Positions 1 to 11,290 of a stretch of DNA of 64,000 nt are shown here, in pieces (the first letter of the stretch is position 1; each line of letters begins with the position of its first letter). The stretch spans positions 15,100,073 through 15,164,072 of the forward strand of contig JABAKD010000027.1 in NCBI GenBank assembly GCA_012845835.1, given 5' to 3'. The DNA comes from Undaria pinnatifida. Lineage: Eukaryota; Sar; Phaeophyceae; Laminariales; Alariaceae. Both the position numbers and the translations under genes were made by a program. Under the pieces are notes generated by a model. That model worked only from the letters and a program-made list of their open reading frames with translations. It did not search any database and had not been told where the DNA came from.

Positions 1-86
1 GGCTGCGTCGTGTCGTGCATGACCTGTTTGTCATTGGTTTTGGACAACGTGGTTTCCATCTTGAAGACAAAGGGGTGAAGGGTCCA

Positions 87-149
<63 letters not shown>

Positions 150-179
150 CGTTGGTGTTGTTGGTGTTGGTGTTGCTGC

Positions 180-210
<31 letters not shown>

Positions 211-1559
211 GCTGTTGTCTTCACATATCATACAGCCGTTATTTCTGGTACTGCACCCAACGACAACTGCAGCAGTAGAAAGAACGAATCGAACTCTGGG
301 CTGGGCTGGGCTGGACGTCGTTGAGGTCGTAAAAATATCTCCTGTTTACATGTGAAGAAAGTACGACTGTCAACAACTTAGACTACAGCAGCAGTATCAT
401 GAAATGTTGGGAATTTCATATTGATACGAGTATGCAGCAATGTGCGTTTAGTGGGCGGGTCATGTCCGCGGTGTCCGCATAATATAATTCGTGTAACGTG
501 TCCTGTGTCATGTATGGACATTCACAGCGATGGATATTGATGATGAGCACCGCACCGCTGCGGCTGCGTGGGTTTAGGCAGTCGCTGCTGCTACGGTTAT
601 TTGTGTTGCTGCTCGTATTGCTGGTGTTACAGTTGGTGACTGCTCTTGGTCGTGTTGGTTGGTGTCGGTGGTGGCGCTGGTATTGTTGACGTATTATATT
701 ACACCTGGTATGAGAAGACGTTGAATATTCAAAAGACATGGAACAGCATATTTCATACCAAGCATGTAGGTATTTGCGTCATGAAAAAAAAACGCTGCTG
801 TATACAGCAGCTGTGAGATCGAAGATTTCGTTGAAGCTTCACGTTTTATTTTTGCAGCAATCTGCGGTCTGTGGGCGGGTCCTGTCCCCCATCTCGGTAT
901 AATGAATATCACGAGTGTAATGCATGCTATAATGTGAACAGCGATGAACGCCGCCGCACTGCGGCCGCTGTGTGGGTCCAGGCCGCTTCTACTGCTATCG
1001 TTACACGCTGTTGTTGGTGTTTCAGTAGGTGTTGGTGGTTGTTTTGCTGTTGTCGGTGGTGCTGGTGCTGCTGGTGCTGCTGGTGTTATGTTGGCGTCGA
1101 TGTTGATGGTGTTGGTTGATGTTGAGGGTGTTGGTGTTGGTGTTGGTGCTATATGCTGTTGTTTTATGGTGTTGGTGTTAGCTTTATGTGGTTGATGTTT
1201 GATGGTGGTGGTGTTGCTTTTGTTGCTGCTGTTGTCGTTGTAACAGTTTTTGTAACAGTTTGATGGGGTGGAGACTGACGTCGTGACGTGTCCATCGCCG
1301 AGCCGCGAAAGGAGTGGGTGCGACGACCGTTTCCATCGGTGTTGCGTAGCAGCCGCGTGGGGTGCTAAAAAGTTTCATGCTGATGTTGCTGCTGTGCCAA
1401 GCACATAAACCATCTAATGCTGTAGTATGGTGGCATTGCTATGCGATACTTATACTGCCTGTTTTATTGGTATTGCCCTCCGATAATGTCCGGCTCTTAT
1501 TTTTATTTTATTTTTTTATTTTTTTATTTTTTTATTTTTTCATTTTTTTGTACACTTCT
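1..1559. other. Intergenic, microsatellite-rich, no gene seen
   Basis: All open frames here follow trinucleotide repeats or are short and unrecognisable. The stretch holds TGT/TTG runs (about 86-215 and, more broken, 590-670 and 1005-1250) and a T-rich tract near 1500-1550. Near 818-845 there is a diverged copy of the dispersed motif that also occurs at 5379, 5497, 22270, 25441 and 49141. I see no supported gene. Confidence 0.6.
86..215. repeat. (TGT)n trinucleotide microsatellite
   Basis: Nearly uninterrupted TTG/TGT triplets run for about 130 bp, broken by a few GGTGTTGG and CTGCTG variants. It reads as poly-Leu, poly-Cys or (reverse strand) poly-Asn in different frames, which explains the open frames; there is no sign that it is translated. 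Confidence 0.9.
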
Positions 1560-1846
1560 ACTTTCCAGCTTCTGGTCAAGCCGTGGTCGCAGTTGTTTTC
1601 CCTTCTTCCCCGCGGTTCTTGCCTTCAATAGTTATCGCGCATAGGAATCAGCAATCCCACTGCTCGTCGATTTTTCATCGAGTGTTGTTGCTAACTCACG
1701 CTTTTGCGCTTTCCGCAAGTCAATCTGTGCACAAGAAAAAGTCCCCACGAATTTGTACGAGTATGCACTCGGGGGGATTCGAACTCACGAAACTGACCTA
1801 TACCAGGCTCGAGGATAACCTGATACGCCACCGGGGCGACCGGAAC
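1560..1846 (-). mobile_element. tRNA-derived SINE, family 1, copy A
   Basis: Read on the minus strand, the 5' part is tRNA-like: an A-box-like TGGCGTATCAGG, then a B-box-like GAGTTCGAATCC about 50 nt later. A conserved body and tail follow (GCGCGATAA...GAAGGCAAGAACCG...GGGGAAGAAGGGAAAA...GACCACGGCTTG). The same body and tail occur at 40871-41150 (+) and 50256-50535 (-), with tail-only copies at 4425-4770. Pol III boxes at the head of a dispersed short repeat are the hallmark of SINEs. The family name is unknown to me. Confidence 0.7.
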
Positions 1847-2678
1847 TCTTACATCGATTCCTCACTCATAGAAAGGGCTCCTCCTGGCAGCAGGGATTGT
1901 TCCTCGAGTCAGTGCGAAGAACATCATACTGTATATTAGCCTGTACACCAACGCACCGATCGAGTCAGTGCGAAGAACATCATACTGTATATTAGCCTGT
2001 ACACCAACGCACCGACAACCAATAGGACCAACGCCAACAAACCCACAACAGACATACCAACAACAGCTAGTACGTCTATTTCGAGCGACGCGATCGGTGT
2101 TGTGAAACGCAAGCAGGCGTGTCCGTCCGCCCACCACCACGTTAAACCTCAAAACGTAAAATCTCTCAATTTTTACACTTGCGCTATTGCATTTCAGTTT
2201 GGGGTGAAACCGGTACGCGTCCGCCCGTCCGCCCGTAGCAGGAGGATTAAGAGAGTCTCGCCAATCTGTCGGTTCAGATGTTGCATCCCAGTTGTGGTGA
2301 AACCGATAGTCGCCCACTCTTTACCCGTTGGGTGATTGAAGAGCGTTGAGCCGGGCAGGCAAACTTGATTGAAACAGGAACGTAGGCAACGTTGCTGTTG
2401 ACATCAACCTCGACATGAAACCCCCCCACAAGCACGTTTTTTGTGTTAAATCCCAGCCCTACCAGACCAGACCCCATCCGACCCGACCCAGCCCGACCCG
2501 ACCCGACCCAAGCCAGTCCGACCTCGCGTACAGCGGCCACTACGTGGCAGAAACGATAGCGGAAACAATTCTGTGTGTGATTCGCTCTACGGCGTAAGGT
2601 GCCTTGTCTCACCTTCGCGCGTCTGAATCGCTTTACAGCAGTGTAAGGTGTCTATCTCAGTCGGCGTTCGGTGATCGG
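1847..2678. other. Upstream region of the polyQ gene; short repeats
   Basis: A 45-bp direct duplication (GTCAGTGCGAAGAACATCAT... at about 1908 and 1965) lies at the start. A run of CCGACCCGACC-type pentamers at about 2466-2515 resembles the GGGTC repeats of the hAT elements described below. TATCTCAG just before 2661 could be a 5'-UTR splice acceptor. No promoter element is clear. Confidence 0.4.
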
Positions 2679-2797
2679 ATGGGGGCTTGTGTTAGCAATG
2701 TTGATACCGCCGCGAGAGAGTTCGCTCTCTGCTCACCGCAGCAGCAAAAGCAGCAGCAGAAGCAGCAGCAGCAGTTCGCCCTCCGCGAGTTGCTACT

Positions 2798-2849
<52 letters not shown>

Positions 2850-5800
2850 TGTAAGCAGCAACAGCAGTATGAGCAGCAACAGCACGGCCAGCAGCTACAA
2901 TGGCAGCAGCAGCCGCAGCAGCACCACCAATGGCAGCAGCAGCTACATACTGAGCAGCAACAGATACATACTGAGCAGCAGCAGCTACGTAGTCAGCAGC
3001 AGCATATGCAGCACAACCAACAACAGCAGCACATACAACAGCAGCAGCACCACCAGCAACGACAACCTCACTACCACCACCACCACCACCAGCGATGGCA
3101 GCGGCAGCAGCAGCAGCCGCCAGCTAGCCGATCCGGCGCTTGCCCCTACCCTTCCCTCCCTAATTGGCGGTCCGTGGCGGGCCTTCTGTTGCGCCAGGTG
3201 CGCCAGGCAGAGGCGCGACGAGTGAGCGCGGAGGAGGCCATGAAGCAAGCCGAGGCCAAGGCCTTCACCCTTAGGGCTACGGTGCAGGTATGGTGAAATA
3301 TGACGGGGAGGGGGGGGCGGCGTACTCGTTTCGTGCATATCTGTAATGACCATACGTATGCCCTCGCACCCCTTCAATGCCGGCACGGAGCACCGTTCCT
3401 ACTCCTACTAGAGACAGCTCCAACATTTTTAGCGCTCATTACGTTTCTTCCACATAGGATCACGTGGGGTGATTAAATCACTTGACCGCGGGGGGGGGCG
3501 ATGCTCGGATTGCCGGGGGTGGGGGGGGGGGGGGGGGTAAATCGCATAGACGTTGTCCGGTTCCACGTTTTTGGGAAGAAAATACTCGCCAAGTGGTCGT
3601 AGGGTGGGTTGGTTTTCGCAGTAGTGATCGCTTCGTGGTAACGCAGTACCGTCTCGCCCGTGCCGCCCTTGTTTTTTTGTGTGTTAAAGGTCCTGAAGAG
3701 CACCGGTGACTTTGGGGGACCGAGGGAGCCGTTTCGAGGGGGGTGCTTCACGCCCAGGGAGGTCGAAGCTGAAGTCACGGCAGGTTAGTCGCGGTGCAGA
3801 TATATATGCCTTCGTTTGTCCTGTTTGTTGGCTTTTTCGTTGCGTTTTGGTAGTTTTGGGTAGTTTTGGGTAGTTTTGGGTGGGTTTGTTGTGGTTGTAT
3901 TTATTTATTTACTCATGTACTTACCGTTCACGTACATATAACGTATGTGTATGCGTCCGTCATGTTTGGTGCGTGCGTGTTGTTTGGTCGCGTATCGTGT
4001 TTTTGATAGCTTACCAGGGCATCCTTCAGGACATGGATATGGAGAGGGCATCCCTTCTGCAGCAGCTGGACACCGTGCAAAAGGAAAACGAAATGGTGAG
4101 TCGCGCGTCGCGTCAATTTTGTGTGACTTCATGGTTAGTGTCTCCTACTATGATGTGTGATTTTCTTTGGTATGGTATTGTGTGCTTGGTATGTACTTGC
4201 GTGAGTCGTGTATCGTGCATGCACTTGTGTTCATGGGTCGCGTCTCTTATTCGTTACTTGGGTAGGGTATTGTGTGCTTGGTATGTAATTGCATGAGTCG
4301 TGTATCGTGCATGCACGTGTGTTCATGGGTCGCGTCTTATTCGTCAAGTACATTGTATTTTATGTTTTTCTTGTAATGCAACAGAGTACATTTATTTTAC
4401 ATATTTTATATTTTGTCTCAATTTCAATTCGGTGCGAATCGACGGGGGAAGAAGAAGGGGCTGAAGTCTTCGCAATAAAAATGAAGGCACGTACCGCAGT
4501 GGAGAGGGGGGAGAAGAGCCTGCTTTGTGACCGTTAATCTGATTTACAAAGATAAAGAGGGAGAAAGAAAAAAGTACAACTGCCAAGATAATAGACGGAA
4601 TGAGCAGAAAAAAGAGTAAATTAGATGCAAATCGACGAGCGTCAAACGCTGAAAAAGGGCAATGCTGCACCCTATACGCGATAAAAATGAAGCACGTGCC
4701 GGGGGGGGAGAAGGGAAGCCACCTGTGAACATGACCATGACCTTGTCCAGAAGCTCGCTGAGGGTAGAACCTCTTATGTATATGATACGAGTTGATCTGG
4801 AAAGTAAACGTGTTTTTTCTTGTCAATTGCTAACTTTTCTGTCTCCCCTCTCCTATGCCCACGTCGCCTCTCCTCCCCTTCCCTCTTTTCCTCCCCGCCC
4901 TCCACCCCGCCGTCCTTGATCCCCTTATTCGAACCATCCCCTTTTGGTGGTGTAAACCCACGATCAGCTCCGATCGAAAACGATGGGTGCTCGGAACCGC
5001 ACCCGCTCCCTCTCCCGCACGACGGACGTGGAAGAAATGGCAGCGGTAACCCCTTTACCGTTACCTCCCATGCGGTCATTCGCAAAGCCTAAAACTCGAA
5101 GTGTCTCCATCACCAGAGACGCTAGCTGGAGCGACATCTCCCCCCTTGCCAGGGGCACGGGGGAGGACGGCGCTAGTGGTAGTGGCGGTGGAGGTGGTGG
5201 TATATGTCAGTGTGGCGGCGCCTTGAGGAGGAGCCGCGCGGGGGGGCGGGGGGCGGAGATGGCAGCTGCGCGGCTTGTAAGGAGGCTTGGAATGCGTGTG
5301 GCTTTGGTGCAGTTGGAGGGTCTCGGCGCTCTTGTGGCAGCGGCAGGTGAGTTTATTTTATATAATTATTCCAACGATGTCAGCTGTGAGTTCGACGAAT
5401 TTAGGGTCGATACTCATTTATTTGTTTAGTTAGTTATTAATTTAGTTATTTAGTTAGATCTATATGTATTTATTTTATGAAGAATATTTTAAGGACGTCA
5501 GCCGTGAGTTCGACGAATTTCAGTTCAATACTCATCTTTGCGAGCTGCGTTTATTCATTTATTCGTTAATTCATTTTACTCATCGATTATTTTATGTATT
5601 TGGTTATTTTTTATTCATTACTTATTTATTCATTCATTTATTCATTTATTGTTACTTATTTACTTATTTAATTATTTGTTTATTTATTTTATTGGTAGGG
5701 CTTTGGGCGTTTCTCTGTTTCTCTGTTTGGCGTTTTTTTTTTTCTCTGTTGGCGTGCTTATTGTTAGTCAGGTGTCTTATGACTGTTTTTTTTCTCCAAG

Positions 5801-8766
5801 TCCGACGTTCTGATTGTCTGGTTGAGGGACACGGATCGAAGGCGGAGCGATCGAGGAGTGGGCGTTTCTGGTGGGCGGAGGCTTTTCTTGTTGTTTTGAG
5901 TATGATAGGGCGTTCTGAGTGGTGAAGGAAGCGAAGCAAAGATGAGTGAATATCGAAAGTATGTGTTGATAACTGCGATAAGTACCTGGTACCTCACATC
6001 TGACGCTATTTTTTCCCCCATTATTTTTCAAATTTGTAGAAAAAGTGCAGAGCCGCTATTCGAGCGAGAGAGGGAGAGGGGCTGACGGGACTCTTCCTAC
6101 ATGCCCCCCCCCCCCCCGCGCGCGCGTGCGCCACGCAGGGAACAGAGTCCGCGGCGACAGCTGTGTATCCCCTAGCGTATCACCGTTAGCCGCGAGCCGT
6201 GGAGGGTTGAGTTCGAATACTCCAGAGCCGCCGCGGCTGGAGGCACCGCGCCTCTCCGAGACGGCGTGCAACACCCCGTGTGGCACGCCGTCGCCGTTAA
6301 GCCCGGGGGTGTTAACGCCATCGGCGTTCAGTCCGTCGCCATTCCCCTGGTCTAAGGAGGTCGCGCTGTGGTATGGGCGGGTGTCGTTGGTGGTCTCTCC
6401 CGGTATGGCAACAGATGAAGGTGGGTGAGGTGGTTTTGCTTGGGGGGGCGTGTGGGGGGATGGATGGTGGTTGTGGTGGTGGCGGTGGTGGCGGTAGCGG
6501 TAGCGGTAGCGTTGGTGCTGGCGTTGGTGTTGGAGTTAGCGTTGGGCTAAGCTGCAAAGTATTTCGTTAGTCGTAACCATAATTGAAAGTTATTTATCAC
6601 ACTTATGTCAAGGGTGTAACGCCTGCAAAAATCGCCAAAGATCGACGCTATCTCGTAGAACGCGCAATATTGCCTGCTCCATCCCAAAAGATAATGCATG
6701 TATGCCGCGTGCCAGGTGTATATTACCTGCCGACACATAAAAACGCTGTGCCAACGCCTGCAACATCCCAGGATGTCAGGTATAAAACTAAACTCGCCGT
6801 CTTCACAGTACCTCACCCCACCCCCGCCCTTGCGACTTTCTCTTGCGTGTAGGTGCCACCGCCAGCACCGCGATGCACTCTCTCCTTCTCACGGATAAGG
6901 CCCTGTACGTGATGGAAACGCGTCGCCATGGAGGAGGGGGCAGCACCTGGAAGGACCGAGCCTCGACGGCGGAAGCTGGGGGTGACGCGGGGAACGGTGC
7001 CGACGAGCTTGTGTCAGGTGGGTGGTTTGTGGCGGCGGTGGTGGTGGCGGTGGTGGCAATATCTCTTGTGCGTGCGCCCACCGTACCGTACTCGCAGAGC
7101 TTGGTGCGCGATGATTGGCGTTTCATACGCACGCCGTGGTGGCGATAGTTGATGAGAGACGAGCAGTGCCTACCTCTGAAAGGTTTACTTGCTGAAGAGT
7201 TTGCCTGTCCCATCCTGACCTGTCGAGTTGCTCGTGTTCCTGAAAGCTTGACCCAACCCAACCCAATCCAACCCAACCCAACCCAACCCAACCCAACCCA
7301 ACCCAACCCAACCCAACCCAACCCAACCCAACCCAACCCAACCCAACCCAACCCAACCCAACCCAACCCAACCCAACCCAATCCAAACCAAAATCACATG
7401 AAGCAGGTTCAGGGAGCGACAGCCTTTGCCGGCTCGAGCGCGACTGCGTGGGTGGCCTGAGCCTGCCGCTGGAGGCGCGCGTGCTGCCTAACGGCGATGA
7501 AGTGGCGGTGCGAAGCAAGGCCGTAGTCTTGCGGTTAAATCTCCCTGGGAACACCATGTCGGGCCCGCCATCCTCCTCCCTGGCGGCTCCGTCTTCTGCG
7601 TTGACTGCCCCGTCACCTTCTTTGACGGCCCAGTCATCTTCCTTGACGGGTCAGTCATCTTCCTTGACGTCCTCGACGGCAGAGGCATTGAACAACAACG
7701 GAGGGTCGTGGGGGTCTGCAGAGAGGGGTTTCGAACGAGAGGGAGGCGTTGGTGGAAGGGGAGGGGGGCGGATGTCCCCTGCCGGTGATGCCGAGGGGCC
7801 GATGGTGGCGGTAGCATCGGTTGAACGGTAAGGGGGCAGGCTTTTTATTTCTTTTTTAGAATCGCTCGCTACGCTTAACTTACGCAGTTCCCCCCGTCAG
7901 ACGATCCCAAATGGCTGTTCGTGGCCATGGCACGTATTTTCTGTCCTCTCTTTTTTTTTGGCGTACACACGGATCACCCACCCACCCACCTACCTTCTAT
8001 TGCGCTGCTGCACTGCAACCCAAAGCAACCCAACCCAACCCAACCCAGCCAAACCCAACCCAACCGAACCCTACCCGACTAATATAGGGGATACTTGTGG
8101 CTGACGTGCGAGAGCAACGAGGCCCGTGGCGAGCTGGTGGAGCACCTCTGCCAGTGGCATCAGCTTCGATCGCCGCCACCGCCGCCGGCGACGCCAACAC
8201 CGCCGCCACCGCGCGGCCACAACGACCACGACCACCACAACCACCCTGGTGGCGATGCTTCGACTCGAACAACTCCGACGGCAACGGCAGTGGAACCAAA
8301 TCCGGCGGCGGTGCAATCGGCGACGGTGGGACCAGCGGCGACGGTAGCGACGGCGGTGTTGCTGGCACCGTCGCCGGACCGGGGTTCGGGATCGAGGACG
8401 GGGTCGGGTGTAACCGCGTCGATGGCGGCGGCGGCTCATGCGTCGGCGGCCGCAGCGGCGGAGGTGGCGGCGGCGGCAGCGGTGGTGGCGGCGGCGGTCG
8501 CGGCTGAGGTGGGCGGCGTGAACACGAACCCCGAGACTGAAGGTGGTGGTGTTTTGAACGGTAGCTATGACGCGAAGGAGAAGCTGGGGGCGGAAGAGCA
8601 GGGGGAGGGAGAGGAGGAAGAGGAGGAAGAGACGTTGGAGGTTGACCAGGTTCTGCTGGAAGAGCTGTTGACAGACTTGGGCGACGAGCGCAGCCTCAAC
8701 GTGACCGCTTTACTCCTCGCGAATACGGAGATGCTGGCACACCACGACGTCGACTTGAGATCGTGA
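2679..8766 (+). CDS. Acylated-type polyQ coiled-coil protein with split PH/TH1-like domain, 7 exons
   Basis: Exons 2679-3287, 4018-4095, 4968-5346, 6040-6420, 6853-7017, 7413-7827 and 8088-8766 join with matching phases (0,0,1,1,1,2) into 902 codons; every intron is GT-AG. The N-terminus MGACVS fits an N-myristoylation signal (Gly2, Ser6) with a palmitoylatable Cys4, which favours this Met over the in-frame Met at 2604. Residues 21-150 are a Gln/His tract with about 17 consecutive CAG-encoded Gln. Residues 170-230 form a charged heptad-like coiled coil (EARRVSAEEAMKQAEAKAF, then MERASLLQQLDTVQKENEM). Two blocks, HSLLLTDKALYVME (491-504) and GYLWLTCESNEARGELVEHL (677-696), resemble the strand and terminal-helix segments of PH or myosin TH1 lipid-binding modules, with a Ser/Thr/Pro-rich loop between. 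The C-terminus is His/Ala/Gly-rich and ends in an acidic helix. Inference: a membrane-associated scaffold. The family is not identified; the exon structure is well supported. Confidence 0.72.
2798..2849. repeat. (CAG)n repeat coding for polyglutamine
   Basis: An uninterrupted run of about 17 CAG triplets sits inside the first exon of the polyQ gene, in the Gln frame. Interrupted CAG/CAA/CAC triplets continue on both sides from 2740 to 3115. Purity of the central run suggests length polymorphism between individuals. Confidence 0.9.
4425..4770 (+). mobile_element. Two SINE family 1 tails in intron 2
   Basis: Two successive fragments (about 4430-4535 and 4615-4765) carry the family-1 tail: (A/G)CGATAAAAATGAAG, GCACGTGCCGGGGGGGGAGA and CTTGTCCAGAAGCTCG. 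The tRNA-like head is absent from both. They sit in intron 2 of the polyQ gene, in the sense orientation, about 200 bp before exon 3. Confidence 0.65.
5379..5552 (+). repeat. Two copies of a dispersed ~50-bp motif in intron 3
   Basis: The core (G)TCAGC(T/C)GTGAGTTCGACG, then AATTT and an ATACTCATCTTTGCGAGCTG-like tail, occurs at 5379 and 5497, separated by T/A-rich TTTATT repeats. Related copies lie near 818, 22270, 24690, 25441 and, inverted, 49141. Confidence 0.6.
7254..7388 (+). repeat. (CCAAC)n pentamer array next to the exon 6 acceptor
   Basis: About 26 tandem CCAAC/ACCCA pentamers fill the end of intron 5 of the polyQ gene and stop about 25 bp before the CAG acceptor at 7412. The array contains no AG, so it is compatible with acting as the pyrimidine-rich region. 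On the minus strand it reads (GGGTT)n, which could form G-quadruplexes. Confidence 0.9.
8017..8077 (+). repeat. Second CCAAC-type array, next to the exon 7 acceptor
   Basis: About ten imperfect AACCC/CCAAC pentamers occupy the last part of intron 6 and end roughly 10 bp before the TATAG acceptor at 8087. This is the same motif and the same position relative to the splice site as in the preceding intron. Confidence 0.85.
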
Positions 8767-10157
8767 AAACATAAATCGCTGTTGTAATTGTTTTTCGCCT
8801 TGAGTCGTGAGAAATTCAGCGGTCATGATTGTTTTTCACTGGCCGTGACTTTTTACAGTCGTGAGTGTTTTTCGTGGTCTTGGGACTGTGTTTCCCGCTG
8901 TCTGTGTGCAAAACATGTCAGGAGGGACTTGTGTCCTTCGAAAGGGAAGACGTGCACCCTTCAAGCTTGTGGGGTCGTGTGTTCCGCACTAAAGCCTAGT
9001 AGTTTGGCGCCCGTCAAGGCTAATGTATAGGGCTGAGTTTCCCACACTACTACGTAGTAGATTGGCGTCCATCAAGTCAACATGTGTGGGACCGGGGGTC
9101 CCACCACTAGCAGTTTGATGCGCTTCCAAGGCAAATTAAGGGGAATTTTGTGTCTCAAGTCAAGGGGTGAAAGCACTGCCTCCCGGCATCTGGCATCTGT
9201 GTTGAGTGTGCTGTAATTGTTGATGCTACTTGGGGGAAGCTGCGGAGACGCGCCTATGTGCCCACGGGTTTGATGGGAGAATAGTTACGTGTTGGCGTAG
9301 ACCTCACCAACAACTCTTTCACGCTATCCCGACACGAAGTATCGTTCAGCGCGCGAGAGTTCTTCAGACAGGGCGCGCTCTCCTTGTTGGTGGTATTTGT
9401 TTATGTGATAATCGATGTTTCGCGATGATCTCCGCGAGACTACAGGTACCCCAGGCAATGGGATGAAGCGGTTTGTAATGTCCTGGGGGGCCGGGGGGCG
9501 AGGGGCGGGGGTGTAGTGGAAGGTGGTGTCGTGGTTTATTAGCTTTGTATGGATTTACTCCTGGGGCGTCCCTTGCTATATCGGCATTTTTTGGTGTGCT
9601 AACAATACCGTGGAACTTCTCTTTCAAGAGGCGTCCTGAATTGATTTAACGTTTCTTTCACGCGGCCCGAAACGGCGGCAGTCTCGCCGTTTTTTTTTTT
9701 CGCAGGCGACGCACCCCGTCTCGCGAAATCCTTCGATCCAAGCCTACAAAATGTTGGTGTTGGGGTGGATTTTTTCATTTTTGTTTTATGCATGCGTAAC
9801 ATGAAAACCCTCGCTGCCGCTGCCGCTTAGCACCGCCGTGTGCGTGTGGAAGGAAGACCGCTCCGTTGAGCGCGGTGAGGGGGGGCATTTTTGTTGTACA
9901 CCCCGGTGTACTAGATCCGGGGCAGAGAGAGGAAACGTTGGTTGGTTGATGGGTGGGTTGGTTGGCTGGTTGGCTTTATTAAATTTTTCGTTATCCTCCG
10001 ACGGATTCGTAAAAATATATAGGTTGGTTGGTCGCTCTCGTCGTTGTTTTTCTTTGTCCTTTTCTGCGGAGGGGTAAAAATAAAGCTCGAGCTTGCCAAA
10101 GTCCAACAGCAGCCAGCCATAGCGGCCAGCCGTGGAAGTGTGTGTCGGTTTAGTAAC
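8767..10157. other. Downstream of the polyQ gene; no gene seen
   Basis: 3' flank with short TTTTTC-rich sequence and two imperfect copies of a segment around GTAGTTTGGCGCCCGTCAAG (about 8998 and 9056, a third weaker one near 9108). Near 9990-10015 (minus) there is a fragment ending TCCGTCGGAGGATAA, the 3' hairpin of the short retroposon family 2. No frame looks coding. Confidence 0.45.
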
Positions 10158-10332
10158 CAAGGCATTTCGTGGGTCACGGTCCGACCCGCAAGTCTGCCCA
10201 GGAGGTATTTTACATATCACGGGTCGGGTTGGTTCAGGAAGTTTCAAATCTCACGGGTCGGGTCGGGTCGGGTCACCCTGATCATGACCGGAGGCGACCC
10301 GAGAGAGGCGAACCGGCCCGTGAAGGTCCCTG
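10158..10332. mobile_element. Degenerate non-autonomous hAT copy with GGGTC repeats
   Basis: The left end CAAGGCATTTCGTGGGTC and the right end GGCCCGTGAAGGTCCCTG align with the termini of the intact elements at 56616-58345 (CAGGGCTTTTCACGGGTC). Between them are GGGTCGGGTC pentamer runs. No clear 8-bp target duplication survives. Confidence 0.5.
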
Positions 10333-11039
10333 GGTTTACCGGGTGGTAGACCACAGCGAGGGGCGCCGCCATTGCTCACGGCAGCCTGAATACACACCTC
10401 GACCCTCCCTGATCCTCCCCTCCCGGAGTAATTTTGCGGTGGAGATAGACATATGAGATTAGTAGATTAGCTAGACAGCGAGGGTGCAGTTTGGGGAGGG
10501 GGGCGGTTTGTTGTCGGAGTTCGACTATCGGTCAGTATTTCGCAGGCACGTGCGGAGTGTACAGCACATTACACAAAACGGATTTTTTGCCGTTATTTTC
10601 TTGAAATGTTGGAGGGGCTCGGCAAGAAAGTGGAATGTCGAAGTCTTGTTGCTGACATATATAGTCTACAGCGCGGCTGAATTGTTTCGATTCCGGTATT
10701 TGTAGACATGCCGATGCCTGTTGCCCTTGGTTCGCTGTTTTTTCTCGCGGAACGTGCTCGGGACTTGCGGTTGGACTGTCTGATATATAACGCTCCTTAT
10801 CGGAGAGTGTACTGCTGATTATGCAGGGTTCGGAATTTCTCCGATTTTGCTTCCCTCTAGTATTAATAGCGGTCGTGCTCATCGGGTATGATACGGGGTT
10901 GCTGTGTGCAGCACTGATACTCTCTTATGGTGTTGTCCCGTGGCCAGTTGAGAGTGTAATCGTCGGTGGAGGCTTTATCTTCGAGGGAAGTACGGTTTTC
11001 GAGGGTCTGCGTCTGATTGTAGGACATATACTCCAGGGT

Positions 11040-11290
11040 GCTCGGATGCCACATCTGGTTATTTCGGTCATACTCGGATAGGTACCCGGTACCAAATTTG
11101 GTTGTTTCGGTTATACCCGAGTGGGTACCCGGGTACCAAACCTGGTTGTTTCGGTCATACTCGGGTATTCACGTGGCACCAAACCTGGTTGTTTCGGTCA
11201 TACTCGGTTAGGTACCCGGCCACCAAAGGTTAGGTACCCGGGCACCAAACATGGTTGTTTCAGTCATACTCGGGGTAAGTACCTGGGCAC
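11040..11290 (+). repeat. ~50-bp tandem repeat, about 5 copies
   Basis: The unit reads roughly GGGTACCCGGGTACCAAACC, TGGTTGTTTCGGTCATACTC, GG, with spacing variation, at about 11040, 11090, 11130, 11175 and 11240. It contains overlapping KpnI-like GGTACC palindromes. No coding role is apparent. Confidence 0.75.

Noticed and set aside
86-739. Open frames of poly-Leu, poly-Cys and poly-Asn
   Set aside because: They are readings of triplet microsatellites in several frames and both strands; no start context, splice signals or flanking domain.
10821-11081. Hydrophobic 86-codon frame
   Set aside because: It runs into the 50-bp minisatellite and lacks homology or splice support.
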